Part shown: positions 52,280 through 60,817 of the stretch, one piece after another | How the letters are laid out: every line of letters starts with the position of its first letter | Numbering within the stretch: position 1 is the stretch's first letter | NCBI RefSeq assembly: GCF_001612685.1 | Contig: NZ_BDAY01000003.1 | Coordinates: 124,001 to 188,000 of the forward strand | DNA length: 64,000 bases | Source: Nocardia altamirensis NBRC 108246 | Lineage (GTDB): Bacteria > Actinomycetota > Actinomycetes > Mycobacteriales > Mycobacteriaceae | Reading direction: 5' to 3' | The notes under the pieces: generated by a model | What the model was told of the DNA's origin: nothing | The model's input: only the letters and a program-made list of their open reading frames with translations | Database searches by the model: none | Made by a program: the position numbers and the translations under genes

Positions 52280-52623
52280 TGGAGGACGTACTCACCACCG
52301 CAGCGAAACTGCGGTGTGGCCCAGCTGCGGCACCTCCCTTGCCCGGCCACGCCGCGATCGGTGTGACATCTGAAGCGGTGCTGAAGGTAAAAGGTAAGCC
52401 GGTCTTGTTGGAGTCCAGCTTTCTGTCACCGGGTTTCCAGTGCGCGAACCCGGACTCGGCAGGCGGACTATGCACGAAGTTCATTCTCACCGCCGGAGCA
52501 TCGACGGTGTTGAAGGTCAACAACGAACCTGTCGTTCTCGCGACTATCGCCGCGACGATCACGCTTGCGGGCACCTTGATCAAGGTGGACGCGGGCCAGT
52601 CCATTCTCCACGTCAGAGAGTAA
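52279..52623 (+). CDS. PAAR-like spike tip
   Basis: 114 residues from ATG 52279. It has short strands with conserved cysteines (LTTAAKLRCG, FQCANPDSAGGLCTKF) and the repeated pattern VLKVKGKPVLL / VLKVNNEPVVLA typical of PAAR-like (DUF4280-type) tips, which bind a metal at the apex. Gene order (directly after the spike) is the strongest support. No cargo extension, so it is a bare tip. Confidence 0.6.
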   Translation: MEDVLTTAAKLRCGPAAAPPLPGHAAIGVTSEAVLKVKGKPVLLESSFLSPGFQCANPDSAGGLCTKFILTAGASTVLKVNNEPVVLATIAATITLAGTLIKVDAGQSILHVRE

Positions 52624-52636
52624 GGAGGGGATATTC

Positions 52637-53035
52637 ATGCCATCGGCAAACGCCAAGGGAATTCGGCTGGAGCACGGCGATCTCGTGTTGACCAAGGGTG
52701 AACTCGAGCTCGTCACCGGACTGCCCAATCTCGCCCAGGCCCTACAGATCCGCGTGCTGACCCCGCTCGGCACCGACCGCTACGACACCCGCTACGGCTT
52801 CGACTACGGCGCCGTCTTCACCGCGCCGGTCTCCGCCCAGGAAATGCGAGATCTAGTGCGCCTCAACCTTGTCCGCACCATCGGCACCGATCCGCGGGTC
52901 CAGGACATCCGCGACATCGAGATCGTCGACGCGGGCACCGACCCGCGTCACCGAACTTGGCGGGTCGACGTGTCCATCACGACCAGCGACGGCACCCCCG
53001 CGGTGCTGACCACCACCGTAGGAGCACCGTCATGA
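52637..53035 (+). CDS. Baseplate wedge protein, gp25/GPW-like
   Basis: 132 residues from ATG 52637 with AAGGAGGGG upstream. It has the gp25 core: LVTGLPNLAQALQIRVLTPL, then a GTDRYDTRYGFDYG loop, then QEMRDLVRLNLVRTIGTDPR and a final strand IEIVDAG. The family's usual length is 110-140 residues. It is the anchor that nucleates sheath assembly on the baseplate. It overlaps the next gene by 4 bases (ATGA). Confidence 0.82.
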   Translation: MPSANAKGIRLEHGDLVLTKGELELVTGLPNLAQALQIRVLTPLGTDRYDTRYGFDYGAVFTAPVSAQEMRDLVRLNLVRTIGTDPRVQDIRDIEIVDAGTDPRHRTWRVDVSITTSDGTPAVLTTTVGAPS

Positions 53036-54333
53036 CTCAATACGGCGTCACCAAGGACGGATTCGTCCTCAAGGGTTTCACCGAAATCCTGAAGTCCGCG
53101 CAGCAGCGGGCACTCGACGCATTCGGCCCCGATATCGATCTCGCAGGCACCAGCGTGCTCACCAAACTTCTCCAGGCCACCGCCGACGAGGACGCCATGC
53201 TCTGGCAGCGGTTGGAGGATGTCTACTACAGCCAATTCGCTTCCACCGCATCGGGTGAAGCACTGAATCGGCTCGGCGAAGATATCGGCCTGCCACGGCG
53301 TTACCTGTTCGCTGAAGGCGACGCGGAGCTGAAAATCGTCTGCGCTGAGCCGGGCGTCGAGTATCTCCTACCGGAGGGCACAGTGGTGCTCGACAAGTAC
53401 CCCGCGCCGTATACGACGGCCTTCCATACGACGGCTCCGGTGGTACTGACCTTCGAGGCACCGACCGCGACCGTGCGGCTGCGCGCTTTCGTCCCCGGAC
53501 ATGAGTCCGATATCGGGCCGGACCGTCTCGCACAGGTCGACCCTGAATTCCTGCACACCCTACCGAAATTCGGACCGGCCGTCACGGTCACCGCGACCAA
53601 CCGGAACGCATTCAGCGGCGGTGAACTGCGGGAGGACGACAACGCTTACCGCGCAAGGCAACTCGGCTTCCCCCGGGATATGTGGACGCTGCAGAGCGCC
53701 CGCGCTGCCGTGCTTCGTGTCCGCGGGGTGACCGATGTGCTGCTGTCGGATCCGCTCGGCGGCGTCGACACCACGCAAAGCATTTTCGACACCTTCAACT
53801 TCGGCGACCGGTCATTCAGCGCCGACCGTCGCTTCGGCGAACCGTATTTCTTCGATGTGGTCGTCGCGCACGAACTGGCTAGGCCGTGGCGGACCACCGG
53901 CACCGTCACCGGCATCTACGAACAGGTGAAGGCTCAGATAGATCGGGTTCGCCCGATCGGCATCTACCCGAACATCATCAGGGCCAACCACGTCGACGTC
54001 GGTGTGCGCGCCACCCTCGTCGTCGAGCGCGGGCAGGACCCGAACTCGGTGCGGGCGGCGGCTCTCGATCGGTTGTCCAACAGCCTCGACACGTTGCGGC
54101 TCGGCAGCGACGTGGTGTTCTCCCAAGTCATGCGGCTCTTGGTCGAACAGACCAGCGTGGTGGACGTCCGCGACGTGCGACTACGCCGTTACCCGGCGGA
54201 CGCGACCGACACGGCGACCTCCGCCGCACCGCTCGAGATCGGGTTCGGGGAGAACCTGGTGCTCGGCCCTGCGGAGATCGGGCAGTTCCGGCAGAACAGC
54301 CGCCTGATCGATATCCAGGTGGTCGATCGATGA
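53032..54333 (+). CDS. Baseplate wedge protein, gp6/J-like
   Basis: 433 residues from ATG 53032. It has features of the baseplate J family: an N-terminal helical part with SQFASTASGEALNRLGEDIG, then FSGGELREDDNAYRARQLGF and LRVRGVTDVLLSDPLGGVD, and the C-terminal IDRVRPIGIYPNIIRANHVD with a RLLVEQTSVVDVRDV strand. In known systems this protein forms a ring of wedges with gp25 and the gp7-like protein. Start and end overlap both neighbours by four bases. Confidence 0.82.
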   Translation: MTQYGVTKDGFVLKGFTEILKSAQQRALDAFGPDIDLAGTSVLTKLLQATADEDAMLWQRLEDVYYSQFASTASGEALNRLGEDIGLPRRYLFAEGDAELKIVCAEPGVEYLLPEGTVVLDKYPAPYTTAFHTTAPVVLTFEAPTATVRLRAFVPGHESDIGPDRLAQVDPEFLHTLPKFGPAVTVTATNRNAFSGGELREDDNAYRARQLGFPRDMWTLQSARAAVLRVRGVTDVLLSDPLGGVDTTQSIFDTFNFGDRSFSADRRFGEPYFFDVVVAHELARPWRTTGTVTGIYEQVKAQIDRVRPIGIYPNIIRANHVDVGVRATLVVERGQDPNSVRAAALDRLSNSLDTLRLGSDVVFSQVMRLLVEQTSVVDVRDVRLRRYPADATDTATSAAPLEIGFGENLVLGPAEIGQFRQNSRLIDIQVVDR

Positions 54334-57300
54334 AAGACCTTCCACTGCCGCCATATCCGGCTGCCGTTGATCGAATGGCGGGCACGCTCACCCAGCCGTT
54401 CGCCGCCGGCGCCGATCGCCTCGACCTGGAATACGTTGGCGGCGAAGCGGGTACCTACAGCTACTTCGTCGACTACGACTTCGCCGAGCACCGTGCGCGT
54501 TTCGGTGCCGAACCGCGCCCACGCTACATCGTCAGAGTGTTGGAGAACATCGACACCGATATCACGATGACGGTGCATTACTCCGTGCCAGGCAGTCGTG
54601 AACAAGCCTCCGCCACTTGCTTCTTCCGATCAGGCACCCTCGCAGGTACCTCGGTGCTGGTGCCGCTCGGTGCAGACGCGGCAGCGGCGGTGCTGCAGCG
54701 CGTCGTCCTGCACGCGACTCAGGGCGACGGTCTGCCCTCGGTGCGTGAAACCTTCCGCTTCACCGCGCTGCTCGGCGACCTTGCCGCGCTGCTCTGGGTG
54801 CTCGGTGGTGAGCGAGACACTCTAGGAGCCCATCTGCAACAGACGCGACGCCAGAAGTCCGTCGCCCAGGCGATCGGCCTGTCGTTGGACCTGATCGGTT
54901 CGGATCTCGACATCCCGCGCTTTCCGCCGCTGCCTTACGGGTACACGCCGGACACCGTCGCGCTCTATCACCTCAATGACGACGCGACCACCACGACCGT
55001 CGCGGACGCGACGAAGGCATACGCGGGCAAGGGGCACTCGGGCACCAGGACCAACTGCGAGCCCGGCGTCGATGGGCGCTTCGGTTCCGGCATGGGATTC
55101 ACCGACGGCCAATCCGAGATCCTCGTCGACGATGACCCGGTGTTCGCGCTGCCCGTTGTCCTTTCCGCAAGTTTCACCGCGGAATGCTTCGTCCGGCCCG
55201 CGCCCGGCCCGTGGACCGGCGCGGTGCTGTCCAAGATCACCGCTCCCGCCGGGCCCGGATGGTCGCTGTCCATCGGGAACTTCCGCGGACGCGATCGCGA
55301 TATCCGACTGCTGCTGTCCGACGGCTCGAAGACGGTCACGGTGGACGCGGGCGTCTCGCTGGACACCGACCGATACCAGCATGTCGCCGCGGTATTCGAT
55401 CGCTATCGCAAGCGGGCTCGGCTCTATGTCGACGGCACACTTGTCGCAAGCACCGCCGCCGATCTCGGTGCGCTGACCAGTACTTCGCCGCTGCGTATCG
55501 GATCGACCGGCCCGGCGGGCGACAGCCGCATCGGCTTCTACGGAAGCCTCGACGAGGTTCGGATCTCCGGGAACGCGCAGCCATCGTTCGCTCCGGTCCT
55601 CGGCGAGGACGACGAGTCGTATCGCAAGCGGCTCACGCTGTTTCGGAGCTGGAATCTGCCGACACCCGCCAATATCGCCGAGGCGGTGAACTCCATCGTC
55701 GGTGAGATCGGGGGCATTGATCGTCCGATCACGCTCTCGGATGCCTTCGTGCGCACCCCGGTCGGCGCGCACACGCTGACGATTCGGCCTGCCACACTGC
55801 CGGTCGGCGAAAAGGTCGATGCGCGCGGCCGCAGCAACACCACCGAAGAGCAGATCTGCGGCACGCCCGCCGACGACCAGTTCGACCCGCGGTTGCTGGT
55901 CGGCTATGTCAACGCGTCGGTCGACGCGGTCGGTGGCGAACGGCGGATCCGACAGTCGATGGTGCGATACCTCGACAAGCTGATCGAACTCGTCGGACAG
56001 GAGCCGGGTTTCGACGACGCCAGGCTGAATATTGCGATGTACGACCCGAGGGCGAAGAACCTTCGTGCGGTCGGCCGCGCGGTGCTGGTCACCCATCGGC
56101 AAATAGCGGCGGACCGGTTGGCCGCACTCGCGCATCGAGCGGGATTCTCCTGGGTGCACCACGTTGCCGACGTCGGCGTCTACGTGTCGATCGCAGACCG
56201 GTCGACCATAGAAATTATTGGGCCGCAAGGGGAGTGGTATGGAAAGGATCTGTCCGAGATCCAGCAGGTGCCGCTGCGACTCGCGCCGGTGCCACCGAAA
56301 GACAGCCTGTTGCGCTGGTCGGTATTGCAGGCAGGCCCGGGACGGGCGGAGCTGATCAGTGACCCAGCTGATCCCACAACTGTCGCTTTGAAGGGATCGC
56401 AGCCCGGTGCGGTCACCGTGAAACTCGAGGCTCGCCTCGGGGACAAAACCTTCTCGGCGACACGCAGATTCACCATCGGACCGCTGGATGTGCAGGCGGG
56501 GCAGACGATCGCGGCGGACGGGACCTATGGTGTCACCGAATCCATCGCGGGCGCCACGGCGGACAGTGCCTTCTCGCTGGACAACCTGGTCACGATTAAC
56601 GATCCCATGTTGCAGGTCGCGGTGCCGGGATCGAACCGGATGCAGGCGAATATGGCTGTGTGCTTCGGACGGCTGCTGAGCGCACTCTTCCGGTACGGGC
56701 GGGAGTCGGCGATGGTCCGGTTGGTGTCGGGCTGGAGCCAGGGTGGCACGGGCCTCGACGGCATCGGCAGAGCGTTCACCCTCGCGCCCGCAGCGGGGAG
56801 CAAGCTGACCGCGGAAAGGCTTGCCGCAGCAGCGCATTGCGCGGGCTTCGACTACGTCCAGAACACCGGGGCGGTCGTGCGGGTGGCACAGCGGGCCGGC
56901 GCGCACATGGCGGTCAGTGGACCGGCCGAAGCGACAGTCGGCACCACGGCATCGATCGGACTTCCTCGGTTCGACAACCCGGTCGATGCGGTGCTGGCAC
57001 GCGACACCATCTGCGTCGTGAACCAGGGCACCTCGACCGTTTCGCTGCTCAATCAATACACGGGCGCCCTGCGCGCCACCGTGTCGGTGGGGCCGAACCC
57101 GGTCGGTATTGCTGTAAGTGCCGACGGCCAAACGGTGTTCACGGCCAGCGAGACCAACCGGACGATCACCGCGATCACGGTGTCCACCGGAGCAACGGTC
57201 ACGAGTTCGGTGCTGTTGCCGGAGGCGCCGGTTGCGATCGCCAGCCACCTGAACCAGCCGCGCGTAGTGGTGTTGATGCCGACCAAGGTATTCACCATCG

Positions 57301-58274
57301 CGACCAACGGTCTGCTCGCCATCGACAAGCAGATACAGATCCCGGCTCCGAATACCGGAAAGCTGGTGGCGGTCAACCCATCCGGGAACCTCGTCTGGGT
57401 AGCCTGCGCGGATCGCGTGCTGAGATGCGTTGATCTACAAACCAATGCATGGCGGTCGACGGTAGCGCTGGACTTCCCGCCGACAGCGTTGGCCGCAGGC
57501 AGCTCGAATGTCTACATGGCAGGCGGTACCCAGCTGACGATCGTCGATTCGGCCAACGGCACCATGATCCGCAACTCCAAGGACACCGACGCGTCGCCGA
57601 CCCGAATCTCCCTGGACGAGAAGATCGGCGCGTTGTACCTGGCGGGCGGCGCCAATCGGCGAATCGAGCGCAGGACCATCCTTGGTGAGTTGGTCAACAC
57701 CACGACCGTGCCGGGCATACCGGTTTCCCTCTCGGTCCCGTCGGGCCAGGAGATCTTGGTGGCGCTACGCGGCCGGGTCGAGCACGACCAATCCGATGCC
57801 GTTGCTGTCATTTCCAACGCCAGGCACACAGTGACAACGTTGTGGCCGCTGTTGTCACCGCTGTTGTCGCCGGGTGGCATTCGGCGGGACTGGTCACTGC
57901 GCGTGGCCGACAAAGCCGCTGCCCGCCTCGACGGTAACGGTGGTGATCTCACGGTCCTCACCGCGGAAAAGGCAGGCATCGTTGACATTCAAGTTCGTGC
58001 CCACGTCGACGGCAACGCGCCGTACACGGTGCACGTCAGCCTGGACCCACGGCTGCTCGCCGACCCGAATGTCATCGTAGGGCGCACGCAGTACGAGCTG
58101 ATCATGAACGTGCTCAACGAATTACACCCTATCGGTGTGGAATTCGAGGTCGCCGATATCCGGAACCACGTCCCCGACCTCAAACCCGACCAATCCGAAC
58201 TATATCCCGACTACACCTACCCGACTTACCGCCTGCGTGGACGTCACCTCGCACGACTGACCAAGAAGGACTAA
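54330..58274 (+). CDS. Large baseplate/tail protein with LamG and beta-propeller domains
   Basis: 1314 residues from ATG 54330; upstream codons in the same frame overlap the J-like gene and are rejected. Residues 1-200 resemble the tail-protein (gp7/I-like) wedge part. A LamG/concanavalin-type jelly roll occupies about 208-410 (TVALYHLNDDATTTTVADAT; VAAVFDRYRKRARLYVDGTL). A wedge-like stretch follows (YRKRLTLFRSWNLPTPANIA), then repeated domains near 610-880 and a YVTN-type beta-propeller near 885-1165 (PNPVGIAVSADGQTVFTASE). The C-terminal part is another beta domain. LamG and propeller are receptor- or glycan-binding folds, so this may be the target-recognition part of the particle. Probably Cis12/Pvc12-like. 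Confidence 0.65.
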   Translation: MKDLPLPPYPAAVDRMAGTLTQPFAAGADRLDLEYVGGEAGTYSYFVDYDFAEHRARFGAEPRPRYIVRVLENIDTDITMTVHYSVPGSREQASATCFFRSGTLAGTSVLVPLGADAAAAVLQRVVLHATQGDGLPSVRETFRFTALLGDLAALLWVLGGERDTLGAHLQQTRRQKSVAQAIGLSLDLIGSDLDIPRFPPLPYGYTPDTVALYHLNDDATTTTVADATKAYAGKGHSGTRTNCEPGVDGRFGSGMGFTDGQSEILVDDDPVFALPVVLSASFTAECFVRPAPGPWTGAVLSKITAPAGPGWSLSIGNFRGRDRDIRLLLSDGSKTVTVDAGVSLDTDRYQHVAAVFDRYRKRARLYVDGTLVASTAADLGALTSTSPLRIGSTGPAGDSRIGFYGSLDEVRISGNAQPSFAPVLGEDDESYRKRLTLFRSWNLPTPANIAEAVNSIVGEIGGIDRPITLSDAFVRTPVGAHTLTIRPATLPVGEKVDARGRSNTTEEQICGTPADDQFDPRLLVGYVNASVDAVGGERRIRQSMVRYLDKLIELVGQEPGFDDARLNIAMYDPRAKNLRAVGRAVLVTHRQIAADRLAALAHRAGFSWVHHVADVGVYVSIADRSTIEIIGPQGEWYGKDLSEIQQVPLRLAPVPPKDSLLRWSVLQAGPGRAELISDPADPTTVALKGSQPGAVTVKLEARLGDKTFSATRRFTIGPLDVQAGQTIAADGTYGVTESIAGATADSAFSLDNLVTINDPMLQVAVPGSNRMQANMAVCFGRLLSALFRYGRESAMVRLVSGWSQGGTGLDGIGRAFTLAPAAGSKLTAERLAAAAHCAGFDYVQNTGAVVRVAQRAGAHMAVSGPAEATVGTTASIGLPRFDNPVDAVLARDTICVVNQGTSTVSLLNQYTGALRATVSVGPNPVGIAVSADGQTVFTASETNRTITAITVSTGATVTSSVLLPEAPVAIASHLNQPRVVVLMPTKVFTIATNGLLAIDKQIQIPAPNTGKLVAVNPSGNLVWVACADRVLRCVDLQTNAWRSTVALDFPPTALAAGSSNVYMAGGTQLTIVDSANGTMIRNSKDTDASPTRISLDEKIGALYLAGGANRRIERRTILGELVNTTTVPGIPVSLSVPSGQEILVALRGRVEHDQSDAVAVISNARHTVTTLWPLLSPLLSPGGIRRDWSLRVADKAAARLDGNGGDLTVLTAEKAGIVDIQVRAHVDGNAPYTVHVSLDPRLLADPNVIVGRTQYELIMNVLNELHPIGVEFEVADIRNHVPDLKPDQSELYPDYTYPTYRLRGRHLARLTKKD

Positions 58275-58277
58275 CCG

Positions 58278-58889
58278 ATGGCTTTCAACATCGAATTCAA
58301 ACGCACCTTCGAGCATCGGTCCTGGCGGGATCGGAAGGATCGGGTGAAGGCCGACGGTCCAGACGGATTCAACGTCCGATTCAAGGCATTGGAGGCAGAC
58401 CTCGATACCCTTCGTGAGCGGTTCAAGGATGTCAATGCCGCATTGAACAAGGTGGCCACTCCCGTGCCGAGTCAAGTGTCGGTGAGTCCGATACTCCGCC
58501 CGATCGGCAACGAGAAGCAATGGTGGATCGGCGGGGACGGATCTTCGCACATCCCATTCCCTGAGACCCAGTCGAAAGGCATTGTCGATATACCGATGCC
58601 TACCGCCGGATTGATTACCTCGTTCACGGCTGTCGGCCGCTTCAAGGGGACAGGATTCGTGCGCTTCGAATTTTTCCGCGTCGATCCAACCAAGACCTTG
58701 CCGGATAAACTCGCCCAGCTCTATATCAACGGTGCCGCGACCGATGACGTGATCACTGTTGCCGCGTCGATCGACCGTGTCCAGATCGACCCCAACTCCA
58801 CCTATGTAGTTCTGGCTGAAGGGAACCGCTCCGCGACTGGCGAGATCGTTCGAGTCTCAGCACTGCGGGTGACCATTGCCGACAGTTGA
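58278..58889 (+). CDS. Small fibre-like or appendage protein of the injection operon
   Basis: 203 residues from ATG 58278, three bases after the previous stop. A charged helical N-terminus (RSWRDRKDRVKADGPDGFNV, LEADLDTLRERFKDVNAALN: possible coiled coil, as in trimeric fibre stems) is followed by a beta-rich C-terminal domain (IPMPTAGLITSFTAVGRFKG). No family recognised. Coiled-coil stem plus beta tip fits a short fibre or tail pin; by position it is the last tail gene. Confidence 0.45.
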   Translation: MAFNIEFKRTFEHRSWRDRKDRVKADGPDGFNVRFKALEADLDTLRERFKDVNAALNKVATPVPSQVSVSPILRPIGNEKQWWIGGDGSSHIPFPETQSKGIVDIPMPTAGLITSFTAVGRFKGTGFVRFEFFRVDPTKTLPDKLAQLYINGAATDDVITVAASIDRVQIDPNSTYVVLAEGNRSATGEIVRVSALRVTIADS

Positions 58890-58998
58890 TCGCCGCAGGC
58901 CCGCCTCCTCGAACGAAGGACCGACCAATGTCACCATGTAAGGCAACGAGCGTATCCAGCACGGGACAAACAGGGCAGCTGATGCCCGTGGATACGTT

Positions 58999-60786
58999 AT
59001 GACCGCCACTGGGCATACACCTGAGGAGTGGATGGCGCAGGCCATGGCGCTATTCGATGAGGCGGCGCGGCTGGCCGCGCTGCCGAATCCGGCCAGGGAC
59101 GAGGCGGCCGATCGCGCACTCGAAGCGATCGGCATCGTCCGTCAGCTCAGCACCGAAAATCCTTCGTACCGGCGGCAACTCGCGGAGTGGTGCGCGACTC
59201 CGGTGGTGAACTACCTGGTGGACGCCGATCGTCTGGAGCAGGCGCAGGCGTTCGCCGCGGAATCCGTCGCGCTGTTCCGCCGGCTCGCGGCGGAGCGGCC
59301 GGATGACGATGGCCTGGCCTTCGGGATCTCCTGGGCGGAAAGGGTTATCGCGAATGCCTTCTGGATCAAGCCGGCGTTGCGCCCGAAGGCCGTCGATCTC
59401 GTCCTCGCCGCACTCGCCGATCTGCGCGTCTTGGCGGCGTGGAGTCCGTCGTACCGCAGAGAACTCGCCGACGTGTGCGTCGTCCCTGCCTCGTTCCTCC
59501 TCACCGAAGTCGACCGGTACGATCAGGTGGAAACCGTTGGGGCCGAGGCTGTCACGATCTACCGAGCCCTCGCCTCGGAGAGTCCCGGCGACGCTGCGGC
59601 GACCTACCAGGTCTCGTGGGCGCACATCGTCATCGCGCAGCGGCTCTGGGGCAAGCCGGAGCTGCGGGCGAAGGCGATCGCCTGCATAGTTGACGGCCTC
59701 GACAACCTCCGGTGTCTCGCCGCGCGGACTTCGCTCTACCGCGGCGCGTTCGCCGAATGGGCCGTGTGGCCCGCCTCTGCATTTCTCGCCATCATGAGCC
59801 ACTTTGAGCAGGCGGAATCCATCGGCAACGAGGGTGTTTCGGTGTTCCGACGACTCGCCGCCGAGAAACCGGCCGATGACAATCTGGCCTACCAGGTGTC
59901 TTGGGCACAAATCGTTCTTGCGCAACAACTCTGGGCGAGTCCAGGGCTCCGTGGCAAAGCCGCGGACCTAACTATGGGTGGTAGGGCGGATCTGCGTGTC
60001 CTTGCCGCGCGGACACCGCGCTACCGGCGTACGCTCGCCGACTGGGATACCTGGCCGACTACCCCATTTCTCGCGGAAGTCGGCAGATTCCAGGAGGCGG
60101 AAGCGGTCGGCGACGAAGCCATCGGGCTGTTCGGCCAACTTGCCGCGGAGAGCCCGAAAGACGACGAACTCGCGTACCGCGTGGCGTGGTCGGAAAGTGT
60201 TGTTGCGCAGTCTTTGTGGGCCAGCAAGGGCTTGCGTGAGAAGGCCGCCGATCTGACCGTCGACAGTACTGACCGGTTACGTCAGCTCGTGGCGCGCGCA
60301 CCGTCGTACCGGCGCGTCTTCGCCGATACCGCGACCTGGCCAGCCACCGCGTTCGTTGCGGCCGTTGGGAGATTCGACAGAGCCGAAGCCATCGGCGACG
60401 AAGCCATCGCCCTCTATCGCCGACTGGCTGCGGAGACGCCGAGTGACAGCGAGCTCGTTTTCCGGATCTCCTGGTCGGAAATTGTGGTGGCGCAGGCGCT
60501 CTGGAGCAAGAAGGAACTCCAACAGAAGGCTGCCGCCCTCGCTGTGGACGCCGTGGAGAACCTGCGCCTGCTTGCTGCGACGATCCCGTCCTACCGCCCG
60601 GCGCTGGCCGACTGGATCAGCTCGCCCACGGTCCCGTTCTTGGTCGCCACCGGGCAGAAGGCCAGGGCGATCCCGTTGGCGCAGCAGGCCGTCGACATCT
60701 ACACCGTGCTCGATCACACCGACCACGTGACCTACGGACCGAAGCTGGCTGACGCCGAACGGCAGCTGGCCGAACTTCAACGCTGA
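58999..60786 (+). CDS. Protein of five 95-residue helical repeats (TPR-like)
   Basis: 595 residues from ATG 58999, 109 bases after the fibre-like gene. From about residue 54, five consecutive units of 95 residues begin with PSYRR or YRR, contain WPASAFLA-type (W-A-T/S-P-F-L) and FRRLAAE segments and end LRVLAAR; a sixth partial unit ends the protein. Each unit looks like paired antiparallel helices of TPR type with a longer period. No signal peptide. Such solenoids bind peptides or act as scaffolds. Same strand as the injection operon but with a gap, so a link to it is uncertain. Confidence 0.65.
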   Translation: MTATGHTPEEWMAQAMALFDEAARLAALPNPARDEAADRALEAIGIVRQLSTENPSYRRQLAEWCATPVVNYLVDADRLEQAQAFAAESVALFRRLAAERPDDDGLAFGISWAERVIANAFWIKPALRPKAVDLVLAALADLRVLAAWSPSYRRELADVCVVPASFLLTEVDRYDQVETVGAEAVTIYRALASESPGDAAATYQVSWAHIVIAQRLWGKPELRAKAIACIVDGLDNLRCLAARTSLYRGAFAEWAVWPASAFLAIMSHFEQAESIGNEGVSVFRRLAAEKPADDNLAYQVSWAQIVLAQQLWASPGLRGKAADLTMGGRADLRVLAARTPRYRRTLADWDTWPTTPFLAEVGRFQEAEAVGDEAIGLFGQLAAESPKDDELAYRVAWSESVVAQSLWASKGLREKAADLTVDSTDRLRQLVARAPSYRRVFADTATWPATAFVAAVGRFDRAEAIGDEAIALYRRLAAETPSDSELVFRISWSEIVVAQALWSKKELQQKAAALAVDAVENLRLLAATIPSYRPALADWISSPTVPFLVATGQKARAIPLAQQAVDIYTVLDHTDHVTYGPKLADAERQLAELQR

Positions 60787-60817
60787 GGATCCGCCGACGG
60801 CCCGTCCAGGTGGTCGC

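Noticed and set aside
54822..57248. 808-codon minus-strand frame opposite the large tail protein
   Set aside because: Arg/His/Gly-rich shadow of the real gene; the plus-strand frame has LamG and propeller sequence and overlaps its neighbours correctly.
42408..58889. Reading the contractile cluster as a prophage or R-type tailocin
   Set aside because: No capsid, portal, terminase, integrase, holin or endolysin gene and no attachment-site repeats at the borders.
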